The notes under the pieces: generated by a model
What the model was told of the DNA's origin: nothing
Databases searched by the model: none
Seen by the model: the letters and a program-made list of their open reading frames with translations, nothing else
In this document: in pieces, positions 19,497 to 30,412 of the stretch
Numbering within the stretch: position 1 is the first letter of the stretch
Layout of the letters: the number at the start of each line of letters is the position of its first letter
Program-made: the position numbers and the translations under genes
Assembly: GCF_001422375.1 (NCBI RefSeq)
Contig: NZ_LMMU01000007.1
Coordinates: 395,136 to 459,135 of the forward strand
Source: Methylobacterium sp. Leaf99
GTDB taxonomy: Bacteria > Pseudomonadota > Alphaproteobacteria > Rhizobiales > Beijerinckiaceae
DNA: 64,000 nt
Direction: 5' to 3'

Positions 19497-20585
19497 CTAT
19501 CCCCGGTCCGGAAGCGGAAGCGTGACGGTGACGCTCAGGCCATCCGGTTCGAAGGCGACGTCGACCTCCGCGCCGACCTGCAGCTTCAGTACGCGGTTGA
19601 GGAGCTGGGAGCCGAAGCCCTCGCGCGCCGGCGGCGAGACGGGCGATCCGCCGCGTTCGCTCCACGTCCAGCGCAGGACCCGCCCCGTGGGACGGTCCTC
19701 TCCGGAGCGGTCCTCCAGGGACCAGCGCACGTCGAGCCGGCCGGCCGGGCTGGCCAGCGCCCCGTGCCGGACCGCGTTGGTGGACAGTTCGTGCAGGGCC
19801 ATCCCCAGGGGCACCGCCTGATCGGACGACAGCAGGACCCTCGGGCCGTCGAGGATCACCCGCCGGCGTCCCGGCTCGTCGTAGGCCTCCAGCACGGTCC
19901 GCAGGAGTTCCTCGAAGGTGGCGGCCTGGCCGGCATCCTCGGTGATGAGGGCGTGCGTCCGGGCGAGGGACGCGATCCGGTTGGTGAAGGCTCGGCGGAA
20001 CTCGGCCAGGCCCCCGGCCGAGCGGAGACTGGCGTTGAGGATGGCCTGGACGGTCGCCAGCGTGTTCTTCACCCGGTGGTGGAGTTCCCGGACCATGAGG
20101 GCCTGGCGGTCCTCGGCGGCGCGCCGGTCGGTGATGTCCCGCTGGGTCGAGACCCAGCGGGTGATGCGGCCGTCCGCGTCGCGCAGGGGGGTGATCAGCC
20201 ACTCGACGACGTAGGTCGTGCCGTCCTTGCGGTAGTTGACCGCCTCGCCCCGGAACGGCTCCCCGGCGAGGAAGGCGGCCCGCATCCCGTCGAGCACGGC
20301 CCGGTCGGTCAGGGGGCCCTGGAGGAAGCGGGGGGAACGGCCCAGGATCTCGCGGGTCGCGTAGCCGGTCATGCGGGTGAAGGCCGGATTGGCGTACTCG
20401 ATCCGCGGTCCGGGCTCGTCGAGTTCGGCCGAGGTGATGAGGATGGCCTCGCCCGTCGCCTCGACCGCGGCAAGGAGCACGCCCGGATCGGGTCGGACCT
20501 GTCTCGCCTCATCGTCCTCAAGCAAGACCGTCTCCCGTCCGGGCCACTCGAGGGGGCCCGCAGGGGCAACCGGCGGACCGGACAT
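19497..20585 (-). CDS. LOV-like PAS HWE histidine kinase lacking the photoactive cysteine
   Basis: 362 residues: one PAS domain of LOV type (about 35-155) and an HWE kinase. The LOV core is easy to see (NPAFTRMTGY, LGRSPRFLQGPLTD, NYRKDGTTYVVEW, STQRDIT). The site that should be Cys in GRNCRFLQG is Pro85 here, so a flavin-cysteinyl adduct cannot form. The kinase part has ELHHRVKNTLATVQ (phospho-acceptor His170), HELSTNAVRHGAL, WTWSERGG and REGFGSQLLNRV, all intact. It may sense flavin redox state or another ligand, or act only as a signal-relay kinase. It lies between the Crp/Fnr-hybrid kinase pair and the Kai operon, on the same strand as both. Confidence 0.88.
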   Translation of the reverse strand: MSGPPVAPAGPLEWPGRETVLLEDDEARQVRPDPGVLLAAVEATGEAILITSAELDEPGPRIEYANPAFTRMTGYATREILGRSPRFLQGPLTDRAVLDGMRAAFLAGEPFRGEAVNYRKDGTTYVVEWLITPLRDADGRITRWVSTQRDITDRRAAEDRQALMVRELHHRVKNTLATVQAILNASLRSAGGLAEFRRAFTNRIASLARTHALITEDAGQAATFEELLRTVLEAYDEPGRRRVILDGPRVLLSSDQAVPLGMALHELSTNAVRHGALASPAGRLDVRWSLEDRSGEDRPTGRVLRWTWSERGGSPVSPPAREGFGSQLLNRVLKLQVGAEVDVAFEPDGLSVTVTLPLPDRG

Positions 20586-20675
20586 CGGTTGCCGATCGGC
20601 CTGGGGATGGCGGTGCGTGGTGCCGTCGCGGCCCGATCCGGGGACGATGCGGCGACGCCGGGCCCGTCGTCTCAG

Positions 20676-22451
20676 CTACGCCGGGGGCGTTCCGCCCGCT
20701 CCGCCGGGGCGTTCTCCGACCACCTTGCGCAGCACCCGCGACAGCTCCTCGACGGCGTAGGGCTTGCGCAGCAGGTCGAAGCCGTGGCGCCCGTCCTCGG
20801 CGAGGACGTGGCTGTATCCGCTGGTGAGGATCACCGGCAGGTGCCGCCAGCGTCCGCGGATGAGGCGTCCGAGCTCGACCCCGTTCATGCCCGGCATGAC
20901 CACGTCCGTGAACACCACGTCGAAGCGTCCCGCGCCGGCGTCCAGGATCGCGACGGCCTCCTCGGCGCTCGCGGCCCAGGTGGTCTCGTAGCCGAGGTCC
21001 CGCAGGAGCTGGGTCGAGAAGGCCCCGACCTCGGCGTTGTCCTCGACGACGAGCACGCGCCGGCCGCCGCCCGCGTCGGAGGCCATGCTGACCGGGGCCC
21101 GTTCGCCGGCCTCCGCCTCGGGGGCGTCGCGGGTCACGTGCGGCAGGTACAGGGTGAAGGTGGTGCCGTGGCCGACGACGCTCGCCACGTCGACGTTCCC
21201 GCCCGACTGCTTGGCGAAGCCGAACACCTGGGACAGGCCGAGGCCAGTGCCCTTGCCGACGGCCTTGGTGGTGAAGAACGGCTCGAAGATGCGGCCGATG
21301 CGGTCCGGGGGGATGCCGCAGCCCGTGTCGGAGACGGAGACGGCGACGAACGACCCCGGATCGGCGCGGTGGGTCCGGATTCCGGGCATCGCGGCGCCGC
21401 AATGCACGCGCAGCCGCAGGCTGCCCTCCCCCTCCATGGCGTCGCGGGCGTTCACCGCCAGGTTCACGAGCGCGGTCTCGAACTGGCTGGTGTCGGCCTC
21501 GACGCGGCACGGCCCGTCGAATGCGACGGACTCGATCCGGATGCGGGCGCCCACGATGGTGCCGAGCATGTCGGTGATGCGGACGACCCGCTCGTTGACG
21601 TCGAACACCTCGGGCGTGAGGGATTGCCGCCGGGCGAAGGACAGGAGCTGGCCCGTGAGCTTGGCGGCCCGGTCGACGGTGTCGGCGATGGCGTCGACGT
21701 ATTTCCGGCGCCGGTCCTCGGCGAGGTCCGGGCGCCGCAGCAGGTCCGTCGACGACTTGATGATGGTCAGGAGGTTGTTGAAGTCGTGCGCGATGCCGCC
21801 GGTGAGCTGGCCGACGGCCTCCATCTTCTGGGCCTGCCGGAGGACTTCCTCGATCCGCTCGCGTTCCGCCCCCTCGGTCCGGAGGCGGTCGTTGGCGTCG
21901 GCGAGGTCGCGCAGGTGCAGGCGCTGCTCGCTCAGGTCGGTGAGCACGCCGCAGAGAAGGGGGGTGACCTCCTCGCGGTGGAGCTGGCTGAGGGACAGGT
22001 TGACCGGAAGCCCCGCCCCCGCCGCGGCCCTCAGGGTGATCTCGCCGCGCACGACGCCCTCCGAGGCGCCCGCGAGGAGGCGCATGAAGGCGGGCCGGTC
22101 GTCGGGGAGGACGAACGATTGCAGGGCGAGGCCGGTGACGCGTTCCTGCGGCACGCCGAGCATCTCGGCGAGGCGGAGGTTGCAGTAGAGCACGGTGCCG
22201 TCGGCGCCGAGGGTGAAGGCGCCCTCCTGGATCTGCTCGATCAGCACCCGGTAGGGCCTGTCCGCGTCCTCCAGGGTGTAGAGGTAGCGCCGGCCCTCCG
22301 GACCCTCGACCACGACCGCGTCGAAGTCGCCGCGCCGGATCGCCGCCACCGTCTCTTCCGCCTCGTGCAGCCTCAGGCGCGCGTCGCGGAGCAGCACCCG
22401 AACCTCGGATGCGCTCAGGTCGGAATCGTCCGGCAGGGGCTCAGCGCTCAT
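20676..22451 (-). CDS. PAS hybrid histidine kinase of the Kai operon
   Basis: 591 residues from the ATG at 22451. A predicted coiled N-terminus (residues 10-45) leads to a PAS domain (about 60-185), HisKA with [18 protein letters not shown], an ATPase domain ([38 protein letters not shown]) and a C-terminal receiver ([27 protein letters not shown]). The start lies inside the end of the second kaiB gene (11-base overlap), so it is the last gene of the RHH-kaiC-kaiB-kaiB operon. By analogy with kaiBC-linked kinases in purple bacteria, it is the likely output or input kinase of the Kai timer. That link is inferred from gene order. Confidence 0.88.
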   Translation of the reverse strand: MSAEPLPDDSDLSASEVRVLLRDARLRLHEAEETVAAIRRGDFDAVVVEGPEGRRYLYTLEDADRPYRVLIEQIQEGAFTLGADGTVLYCNLRLAEMLGVPQERVTGLALQSFVLPDDRPAFMRLLAGASEGVVRGEITLRAAAGAGLPVNLSLSQLHREEVTPLLCGVLTDLSEQRLHLRDLADANDRLRTEGAERERIEEVLRQAQKMEAVGQLTGGIAHDFNNLLTIIKSSTDLLRRPDLAEDRRRKYVDAIADTVDRAAKLTGQLLSFARRQSLTPEVFDVNERVVRITDMLGTIVGARIRIESVAFDGPCRVEADTSQFETALVNLAVNARDAMEGEGSLRLRVHCGAAMPGIRTHRADPGSFVAVSVSDTGCGIPPDRIGRIFEPFFTTKAVGKGTGLGLSQVFGFAKQSGGNVDVASVVGHGTTFTLYLPHVTRDAPEAEAGERAPVSMASDAGGGRRVLVVEDNAEVGAFSTQLLRDLGYETTWAASAEEAVAILDAGAGRFDVVFTDVVMPGMNGVELGRLIRGRWRHLPVILTSGYSHVLAEDGRHGFDLLRKPYAVEELSRVLRKVVGERPGGAGGTPPA

Positions 22452-22761
22452 CGCGTCCGGGATCGGATACGGGTTGGATCTCGAGGCCGCGAAGGACACG
22501 GGCCTCGTCCGAGAGGTCGCCGATGAGACGGCGGACGGGCAGCGGCTCCAGCCGGAGCAGGGTCGGGGCGGCCACGACCTGATGCACCTCGGCCAGATGG
22601 GGCTGCTGGTAGATGTCGATGGTTTCCAGATCGACCCGCCCCGACAGGGAGCCGTCGCAGATGCGCCGCAGGTTCTCGATGGCCCGGCGCGAACGCGGGG
22701 TCATGCCGGCCACGAACAGGCGCAGGACGTAGCGCGGGCCCGGGGGGACGGTCGGGCTCAA
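22441..22761 (-). CDS. kaiB: KaiB-like protein, divergent second copy
   Basis: 106 residues with the KaiB thioredoxin-like fold signature: an N-terminal strand-helix unit ([21 protein letters not shown]) and the C-terminal [20 protein letters not shown] with [10 protein letters not shown]. It is more diverged from cyanobacterial KaiB than the copy directly upstream, with a different middle segment ([20 protein letters not shown]). KaiB binds the KaiC CI ring in its fold-switched form and drives dephosphorylation. A TTG start at 22761 overlaps the upstream kaiB stop (TTGA), and the hybrid kinase starts inside its 3' end. Two unequal KaiBs suggest heteromeric or competing binding, which is inference. 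Confidence 0.87.
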   Translation of the reverse strand: MSPTVPPGPRYVLRLFVAGMTPRSRRAIENLRRICDGSLSGRVDLETIDIYQQPHLAEVHQVVAAPTLLRLEPLPVRRLIGDLSDEARVLRGLEIQPVSDPGRDER

Positions 22762-23098
22762 ATTCCCTTGGCCTTAGGCCGGATGTCGAGGCCGACCAGG
22801 ACCTTCTCGGTGTTCGACAGGTCGCCGATGATCCGCTTCAGGGGCTCGGGCAGGCGACGCACGAGGGTCGGGATGGCCAGGATCTGGTCGCCCGCCGCGA
22901 GCTGCGGGTTCTTCAGCAGGTCGATGACCTCGATGTCGTAGCGCCCGGGCAGGTGCTCCTCGCAGATCCGCCTGAGGTTCGCCATCGCCGCCATGGACTT
23001 CGTGGTCTGGCCGGCCACGTACAGGCGCATGTGGTAGGGGCCGCCGTCGATCTCGGCGCCGGTGGACGGGTCCACGGCCGGGCCGCTCGTGTCCTGGC

Positions 23099-23102
<4 letters not shown>
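22758..23102 (-). CDS. kaiB: KaiB clock/timer protein
   Basis: 114 residues and a good KaiB match: [21 protein letters not shown] at the N-terminus, the [19 protein letters not shown] core, and [20 protein letters not shown], then LVGLDIRP, close to cyanobacterial wording. About 20 extra N-terminal residues ([16 protein letters not shown]) precede the fold. KaiB associates with KaiC. The start codon overlaps the kaiC stop by four bases (ATGA) and its own stop overlaps the next kaiB, so stoichiometry is probably set by translational coupling. No KaiA gene is present in the window, as in other proteobacterial kaiBC systems. Confidence 0.93.
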
Positions 23103-24786
<1,684 letters not shown>

Positions 24787-24790
<4 letters not shown>

Positions 24791-24969
24791 GCCTTGCGTC
24801 CCTTGCTCGTCGCCGTGTCCGGTTCGGGGGCATCGCCCATCATCTCGTCGACGCGCCGCCGCAGGGCGGTCTCGATGAAGTTGGTGAGGGTCCGGTGGTC
24901 ACGGCGGGCACAATCCCGCGTCGCCGCCAGGAGGTCGGCGTCGATCCGGATGGCGAGGGGCTTTTTCAA
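24787..24969 (-). CDS. Ribbon-helix-helix (CopG/Arc-like) DNA-binding protein, first gene of the Kai operon
   Basis: 60 residues from a TTG start at 24969 (TTG AAA AAG CCC). The N-terminal strand KKPLAIRIDADLLAATRD, followed by two helices (DHRTLTNFIETALRRRVDEM), is the ribbon-helix-helix pattern of CopG/Arc/MetJ repressors. The tail APEPDTATSKGRKA is basic and flexible. Its TGA stop overlaps the kaiC GTG start, so it is translationally coupled to kaiC. The frame is open further upstream, but nothing before the TTG resembles protein, and the family normally starts just before the strand. It may autoregulate the operon, possibly through the direct repeats about 60 bases upstream. It could instead be an antitoxin-type RHH, but no toxin is adjacent. 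Confidence 0.72.
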
Positions 24970-25528
24970 TCGCAGACCCCGCCAGCCGTCATGTATTCCG
25001 GGTAGGGGCGCGCCTTGCGGAAAGCAATACAATTCGGCGACATCCCACAATTCGGTCGGACGGCGGGGATGCCTGTGCGTTGTCCGATGCAACGCGGGGG
25101 GTGACCCCTGGATTTCCGTCCCTGCGGCGGCAAAGGACGCTCGGCGCGCGGGCACCTCTTCTTGTCGAGCCATGATCGACCCGTACCTCTCGACGCTGAA
25201 TCGTCGTCGGACGTCCGGGACGACATCGGAAGGACTTCGGAACGGTCTCGTCGGACCGGTCGTCCGCGCAGCGCCCCGGTCCGAGACCGCGTCCCCGGCG
25301 CTGGAACACACCCGGCGTCGAACCCGTTCGGGATCGCGCGTCCCACCGAAAACATCCGTTCCGCGTCCGACCCTCGGGAGGAGCAGCCTTGCGGCAGGTC
25401 ACCGCGTTGCAAGTTCGGACATCGAAAGCCACACGCCCCCATGCCCCTCCGCAGACCTGTCGTTCCTGGGATCTCCGAGACGCCGGGCGTCGCCGTGCCT
25501 CCGCGCACCGCCGCCGGAGCGTGACCGG
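24970..25528. other. Divergent promoter region between the Kai operon and a hybrid kinase
   Basis: This 559-base gap separates the minus-strand RHH-kai operon from the plus-strand hybrid kinase at 25529. It holds the ACAATTCGG direct repeats (25029-25055) in a locally AT-richer stretch. Open frames cross it but have no recognisable domains, ribosome sites or consistent codon bias. Confidence 0.5.
25029..25055 (-). promoter_or_regulatory. Direct repeats, candidate operator of the Kai operon
   Basis: ACAATTCGG occurs at 25029-25037 and again at 25047-25055, a spacing of 18 bases, 60-86 bases upstream of the RHH start. AT-rich nonamers are unusual in this GC-rich region. RHH repressors often bind paired short repeats, so autoregulation by the RHH protein is possible. 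The assignment is inference. Confidence 0.35.
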
Positions 25529-27985
25529 GTGAGCGACGGCCTGGCCTTCCTGGCGGGCGGCGGCGAGGCCGCCCGCATGATCCGCGGGCGCGACTGGACC
25601 GGGCATCCCCTCGGACCGCCGGAGACCTGGTCCCCGGAGTTCCGGACGGCCCTCAGCCTCGTGCTGAATTCGCCCGAGAGCATGATCCTGACCTGGGGTC
25701 CGGACCTGCACTTCTTCTTCAACGACGCGTATTTCCCCTTGCTCGGCCCGCGGCTGGCCTGGGCGATGGGCGAGCGCTTCGACGTGGTCTGGGCCGATGC
25801 CTGGGACCAGGCCAAGCCGATCATCGACGACGCCTTCGCGGGCCGCAGCCGGCGCTTCGACGACCTGCCCTGGAAGCTCGGCACCGACCGGGGTGCCGCC
25901 GACACCTGGTTCTCGTTCTCCTACTCGCGGGTGCTCGACCGCGACGGCGCCGTCGCCGGCCTGTTCATCTTCACCAACGAGACCACGGCGCGCGTCCTCG
26001 GCGACCGGGCGCTCCGGGAGAGCGAGGAGCACTTCCGCCAGACGGTCGAACTCAACCCGCAGGTGCCGTGGACCTGCGACCCGGACGGGAACATCACCTC
26101 CTACTCCAAGCGCTGGCTCGACCTCACCGGGCAGGCGCCGGGCGAACCGGACGGCTCCGGCTGGATCGCGGCCCTGCATCCGGACGACGTGGCGGGGACC
26201 CTGACGGTGTTCGCGGCCTGCCTGCCGTCCGGCGAGCCGGTGGACGTGGACTATCGCCTGCGCATGGCGGCCACCGGCGGGTATCGCTGGATGCGGGCCC
26301 GGGCCCGGCCCCGCCGGAACGCGGGCGGGGCCATCGTGCGCTGGTACGGGGTGGTCGAGGATGTCCACGACAAGAAGCTCGCCGAAGCGCGCCTGCGCGA
26401 GGTGAACGAGACCCTGGAGCGGCGCGTCGAGGAGGTCCTCGTCCAGCGCAAGCTCTGGGCCGACGTGTTCGAGACCACCGACGCCCTCGTCGGCGCCCTC
26501 GACACCGACTTCCGGCTCCTGGCCGCCAACCGGGCCTGGGTCGAGGAGTTCGAGGCCGTGTTCGGCGTCCGGCCGCATCTGGGCGACGACATCCTCGGCC
26601 TCCTGTCCCACCGACCCGAACTGGCCGATCCCGTGCGGGCGACCTGGGGACGGGCCCTGGCCGGCGAGGAGTTCACCGTCGTCGAGGAGTTCGGCGACCC
26701 GGACCGGAAGCGGCCCTGCTACGAGCTCAAGTTCACGACCCTGCGCGATCCGGACGGGCGGCGCATCGGGGCCTTCCAGTACGCCCAGGACATCTCGGAG
26801 CGGATTCGCGCCCAGGAGCGGCTCGCGCGGGCCGAGGAGGCCCTGCACCACGCGCAGAAGATGGAGGCCGTAGGTCAGCTCACCGGGGGCGTGGCCCACG
26901 ACTTCAACAATTTGCTGACCATCATCCGCTCGTCCGTCGAGTTCCTGCAGCGGCCCGACCTCGCCGACGAGCGCCGCACCCGCTACCTCGCGGCGGTCAG
27001 CGACACCGTCGACCGGGCCGCTAAGCTGACGAGCCAGCTGCTGTCCTTCGCCCGTCGGCAGGCGTTGACGCCCGTGGTGTTCGAGGTCGGCGCGCGCCTC
27101 CGCAGCGTCTCGGACATGCTGAATGCGGTGACGGGGGCCCGGATTCGCATCGTCACCGAGGTGCCGGCGCAGCCCTGCCACGTGCGGTGCGACCCGAGCC
27201 AGTTCGAGACCGCCCTGGTCAACCTGGTGGTGAACGCGCGCGACGCCATGGACGGCGAGGGCACGCTGACCCTGACGCTCGCCTGCGGGGTCGGCCTTCC
27301 CGCCATCCGTGGCCATGCCCCCGCCTCCGCGCCCTTCGTGGCCCTGTCCGTTGCGGACGGGGGCGCCGGCATCGCCCCGGACCTGCTAGCGCGGATCTTC
27401 GAACCCTTCTTCACGACGAAGGCCGTGGGCAAGGGCACCGGCCTCGGCCTCAGCCAGGTCATCGGCTTCGCCAAGCAGTCCGGCGGCGACGTCGACGTGA
27501 CGAGCGCGGTGGGGCGCGGCACGCACTTCACCCTCTACCTGCCCGAGGTCGACGCACCCGGGCGGGCGGAGGCGCGGGACGGGGATGCGCCCGAGGAGCG
27601 GACCGGGGAACCCGGCCTGCGGGTTCTCGTGGTCGAGGACAACCTCGAGGTCGGGCGCTTCTGCATGCAGCTCCTGGAAGATCTCGGCCATACCACGGTC
27701 TGGGCCCACAACGCCGAGGCGGCGCTGGTCGAGATGGAGCGGGACCCGTCCCGCTTCGACGCGGTGTTCTCCGACGTGGTGATGCCGGGCATGGGCGGCG
27801 TCGAGCTCGGACGGCGCCTGCGAGCGCAGCACCCGGGGATGCCGGTGATCCTCACCACCGGATACAGCGACGTGCTGGCGCGGGACGACACCCACGGGTT
27901 CGACCTCGTTCGCAAACCCTACTCGGCCCGCCAGGTCGCGCGGGCGCTGCGCGCGGGCCTGGCGCGGCAGGGGCGCCGGTCCTGA
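25529..27985 (+). CDS. Multi-PAS hybrid histidine kinase with REC domain
   Basis: 818 residues from a GTG start, giving the N-terminus FLAGGGEAARMIRGRDWTGH shared with the broken paralogue at 15206-18534. The order is a divergent N-terminal PAS (about 20-160), a PAS (170-290), a third PAS (310-430), HisKA ([20 protein letters not shown]), an ATPase ([32 protein letters not shown]) and a receiver (VLVVEDNLEVG, FSDVVMPGMGG, LVRKPYS). It is soluble and diverges from the Kai operon across 559 bases, so the two may share control. It was almost certainly produced by duplication with the kinases at 15206 and 20676, whose kinase cores are nearly the same. The signal is unknown. Confidence 0.88.
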   Translation: MSDGLAFLAGGGEAARMIRGRDWTGHPLGPPETWSPEFRTALSLVLNSPESMILTWGPDLHFFFNDAYFPLLGPRLAWAMGERFDVVWADAWDQAKPIIDDAFAGRSRRFDDLPWKLGTDRGAADTWFSFSYSRVLDRDGAVAGLFIFTNETTARVLGDRALRESEEHFRQTVELNPQVPWTCDPDGNITSYSKRWLDLTGQAPGEPDGSGWIAALHPDDVAGTLTVFAACLPSGEPVDVDYRLRMAATGGYRWMRARARPRRNAGGAIVRWYGVVEDVHDKKLAEARLREVNETLERRVEEVLVQRKLWADVFETTDALVGALDTDFRLLAANRAWVEEFEAVFGVRPHLGDDILGLLSHRPELADPVRATWGRALAGEEFTVVEEFGDPDRKRPCYELKFTTLRDPDGRRIGAFQYAQDISERIRAQERLARAEEALHHAQKMEAVGQLTGGVAHDFNNLLTIIRSSVEFLQRPDLADERRTRYLAAVSDTVDRAAKLTSQLLSFARRQALTPVVFEVGARLRSVSDMLNAVTGARIRIVTEVPAQPCHVRCDPSQFETALVNLVVNARDAMDGEGTLTLTLACGVGLPAIRGHAPASAPFVALSVADGGAGIAPDLLARIFEPFFTTKAVGKGTGLGLSQVIGFAKQSGGDVDVTSAVGRGTHFTLYLPEVDAPGRAEARDGDAPEERTGEPGLRVLVVEDNLEVGRFCMQLLEDLGHTTVWAHNAEAALVEMERDPSRFDAVFSDVVMPGMGGVELGRRLRAQHPGMPVILTTGYSDVLARDDTHGFDLVRKPYSARQVARALRAGLARQGRRS

Positions 27986-28085
27986 CCCGGCCGATGCCGT
28001 CGTTTCGCGCCGGTGCGGTCGTTTCGGCAACGGCCGCCTTCGCTTCCTGGGTCGCCGATACGCGGGCTCAGGCGCACCGCCCCCG

Positions 28086-28982
28086 TCACCGCATCGCGAG
28101 CACCTCCCGCACCCCGGTCCATGGCATCCCGGGATACCGGTCGTTGTCGAGGGGGCCGAGCTTGCCGTCGCCGCTGTACATGTCCCGCATGTACTGCATG
28201 CTCTGCCACGGCGGGAAGACCTCGCCCTTTCCGGGCGCCACGAGCCGGGCGAGTTTGATCATCGCCTCCAGCATCCCGATGCCGCCCACCCGAAAGGTCC
28301 TGAACGGCTTGCCCACAACGTCGCTTGCCGCCGCCGCCAGGCCGCGCGGGCTCGTCACCTCGCCGGCGATCCGCAGCCACCGCGGCGTGGTCGGGTCCAT
28401 CGCCGCGGCCGCCGTGTAGGCCGCCACGTCGTCCATCGTCGTGAAGTCGACGGCCTCGTCCACATCGCCCCAGTGGATCACCCGCCGCGGACCGAACAAG
28501 ATGAACGGCGCCTGCCCGGTCAGCATGTCCATGAAGGCGCCGTTGAGGATCGACGTCGCCCGGATCGGCGCCCCGTCGAGGGTTTTCGCGAATTCCCGTC
28601 GCAGGTCCATGTTGCGGTTCGACCCCGGGGGCGTCCGCGAAAAGTCCAGGGAGAAGTCCGAGGGGATGAACCGGGGCACCCCAGCCGCGACGGCGGCCTG
28701 CAGAAGCACCGACTGCGTGCCGAGGATCGTCGGACGCAGCCCGTTCAGGGCCGACACGACGCAGTCCGTGCCGACGCAGGCCGCCGTCACCTGAGACAGG
28801 TCGTCGAGGTCGATCTCGACAACGCGCACCCCGGACGTCCGCAGGGCCGAGACCCGATCGGCCGCCGTGCCGCGCCGCACAACCGCCTTCACGCCCGCAC
28901 CGCGTTGCCGAAGCGCCCGCGCGATCCGCAGGCCGAGACCCCCGGTCCCGCCCGCCAGCACGACCTCGGTCGAGCCACTCAC
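28086..28982 (-). CDS. NmrA/isoflavone-reductase-like NAD(P)-binding protein
   Basis: 298 residues with an N-terminal Rossmann glycine motif of atypical-SDR type (VVLAGGTGGLGLRIARALRQRG), followed by VVRRGT, which suggests NADP binding. The FIPSDFSLDF segment and a substrate-domain MDMLTGQAPF region match the NmrA/PCBER class. These proteins are either reductases of small aromatics or redox-sensing regulators that bind NAD(P). The catalytic Lys of the reductases is not obvious, so function is open. The start is GTG at 28982. It stands alone, convergent with the hybrid kinase that ends 100 bases away. Confidence 0.83.
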   Translation of the reverse strand: MSGSTEVVLAGGTGGLGLRIARALRQRGAGVKAVVRRGTAADRVSALRTSGVRVVEIDLDDLSQVTAACVGTDCVVSALNGLRPTILGTQSVLLQAAVAAGVPRFIPSDFSLDFSRTPPGSNRNMDLRREFAKTLDGAPIRATSILNGAFMDMLTGQAPFILFGPRRVIHWGDVDEAVDFTTMDDVAAYTAAAAMDPTTPRWLRIAGEVTSPRGLAAAASDVVGKPFRTFRVGGIGMLEAMIKLARLVAPGKGEVFPPWQSMQYMRDMYSGDGKLGPLDNDRYPGMPWTGVREVLAMR

Positions 28983-29169
28983 GTCATCGCCCTCAGGATC
29001 AGCTTACGCACGACCGCCACCTCACTTCGCCCCCACCCATCGCCCGAAGGCAATGGACCGGGACCGCAGGCGTTCCCGGTCGCCGCCGATCCCCGGCTCG
29101 CCGGTACGATGGAGCGCGAGGCGCTCCGCATCCGACACCCGATGGGGCGTCCATGCGGGGCGACGAGGG

Positions 29170-29970
29170 TCAGTCGGTCGACTGCGTGATGGCGCGGTCG
29201 ACGTTCACGCGGGACGACCAGTCCTTGGCGCTGTCCTGGCCCTTGAGGGAGACGAGGCGGGCGCCGCTGACGTCGACGTTCTTGAAGTCGGCGCCCGACA
29301 CGGTCGCGCCGGTGAGGTTCGCTCCGGACAGGTCCGAGCCCATCAGCACCACGTCGGTGAGGTCGGCGTCGGTGAGGTCGGCGTATTCCAGGCGCGAGCG
29401 CCCGAGGTTCGCCCCCTTCAGGTTGGCGCCCTTGAGGTTCACCGAGACGAACACGGCCCGCATCAGACCCATGGACTGGTTCTTGATGTCGGCGCCGCCC
29501 TTGAGGTCGACCAGGGTCGCCCCGGCCATGTTGGCGCCCTTGAAGTCGCCGATGGGCATGGAGCGGCTGAGGTCGGCCCCGCTGAGGTTGGCGTCGCGCG
29601 CGGTGATGCCGAACATCTTGGCGCCGACGAGCTTGGCCCCCGAGAGGTCGGCTTTGATGAACCAGGCCTGCTCCAGGTTCGCCCCGGTCAGGTCGGCGCC
29701 GCGCAGGTTGGCCTTGTTGAGGCGGGCGGTGCGCAGGTTCGCGCCCCTGAGGTTCAGGCCGGACAGGTCGAGGCCGGCGAGGGCCCTGTCGCTGAGGTCG
29801 ATGGGCTTGCCGTCCGCCTCGGCGATCAGCGCCTCCACATCGCCGCGGGTCATTTCGGCCGTCGTCATCGCGGCCGAGCCCATGTCGGCGCCCAGCAGCA
29901 GATCCTGCTCGGCATGGGCCGGGGCGGCCAGAAGGACGGTGGCGAGCAGAAGGGGGGCGAGGCGGCGCAT
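29170..29970 (-). CDS. Exported pentapeptide-repeat protein
   Basis: 266 residues. A clear signal peptide (MRRLAPLLLATVLLAAPAHA, cleaved before EQD) directs it to the periplasm. From about residue 55 to 245 it is built of A(D/N)Lxx pentapeptide repeats (LSGLNLRGANLRTARLNKAN, LRGADLTGANL and so on), which fold as a right-handed quadrilateral beta helix. Such proteins can mimic DNA (Qnr-like), but an exported one more likely plays a structural or binding role. The frame extends upstream, but the ATG at 29970 begins the signal peptide and is preceded by GGGAGACACC as a ribosome site. No operon partner is evident. Confidence 0.88.
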   Translation of the reverse strand: MRRLAPLLLATVLLAAPAHAEQDLLLGADMGSAAMTTAEMTRGDVEALIAEADGKPIDLSDRALAGLDLSGLNLRGANLRTARLNKANLRGADLTGANLEQAWFIKADLSGAKLVGAKMFGITARDANLSGADLSRSMPIGDFKGANMAGATLVDLKGGADIKNQSMGLMRAVFVSVNLKGANLKGANLGRSRLEYADLTDADLTDVVLMGSDLSGANLTGATVSGADFKNVDVSGARLVSLKGQDSAKDWSSRVNVDRAITQSTD

Positions 29971-30412
29971 GGTGTCTCCCGATGTTTCGCCCTGGCCCGT
30001 CGAAAGCCTGTGCTTCCTCACGGTGATGCCGGACGGGTTTTGTTCAGTGGCGACGAGGGTATGGATCACCGGTCGGACCGGCTGTGACCCAGGTCACCGA
30101 TGCCGGCTTGGTCGAGAGCCGCCGCGGGCCGGTGCAGGTGATCGGCCGGGCAAGCCCGACCCCGAACAAGCCCGACCCCGAACAGGATAAACCAAATCCG
30201 GTCGTCCATGCGGATTCTCGTCACCGGGCGGGCCGCGCGACCCGGATGGGCGGACACCGTCGACCACGCGTGCGGGTGTGCTCGGCGGCACCTGACGGCG
30301 CCGTGGAAGTGGATCGACGCATCCCTCGGCACGCGGTCGGTGATAGGGCCTCGGGCGATCCGGGAGCCGGATCGGCCCCGTACCGGTCGTCCACCGTCGC
30401 CGAACTGCGAGC
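29971..30412. other. Divergent intergenic region with a 16-base tandem repeat
   Basis: This 442-base gap lies between the pentapeptide-repeat gene (minus) and the metallophosphoesterase gene (plus). A perfect tandem duplication of CAAGCCCGACCCCGAA lies at 30151-30182. No small gene or convincing terminator was found. Confidence 0.5.
30151..30182 (+). repeat. Tandem duplication of a 16-base unit
   Basis: CAAGCCCGACCCCGAA occurs twice, head to tail, without mismatch. It is noncoding and lies between divergent genes. Confidence 0.8.

Noticed and set aside
29170..29970. Qnr/MfpA-like gyrase-protecting pentapeptide protein
   Set aside because: It has a clear signal peptide and is exported, so a cytoplasmic DNA-mimic role is unlikely.
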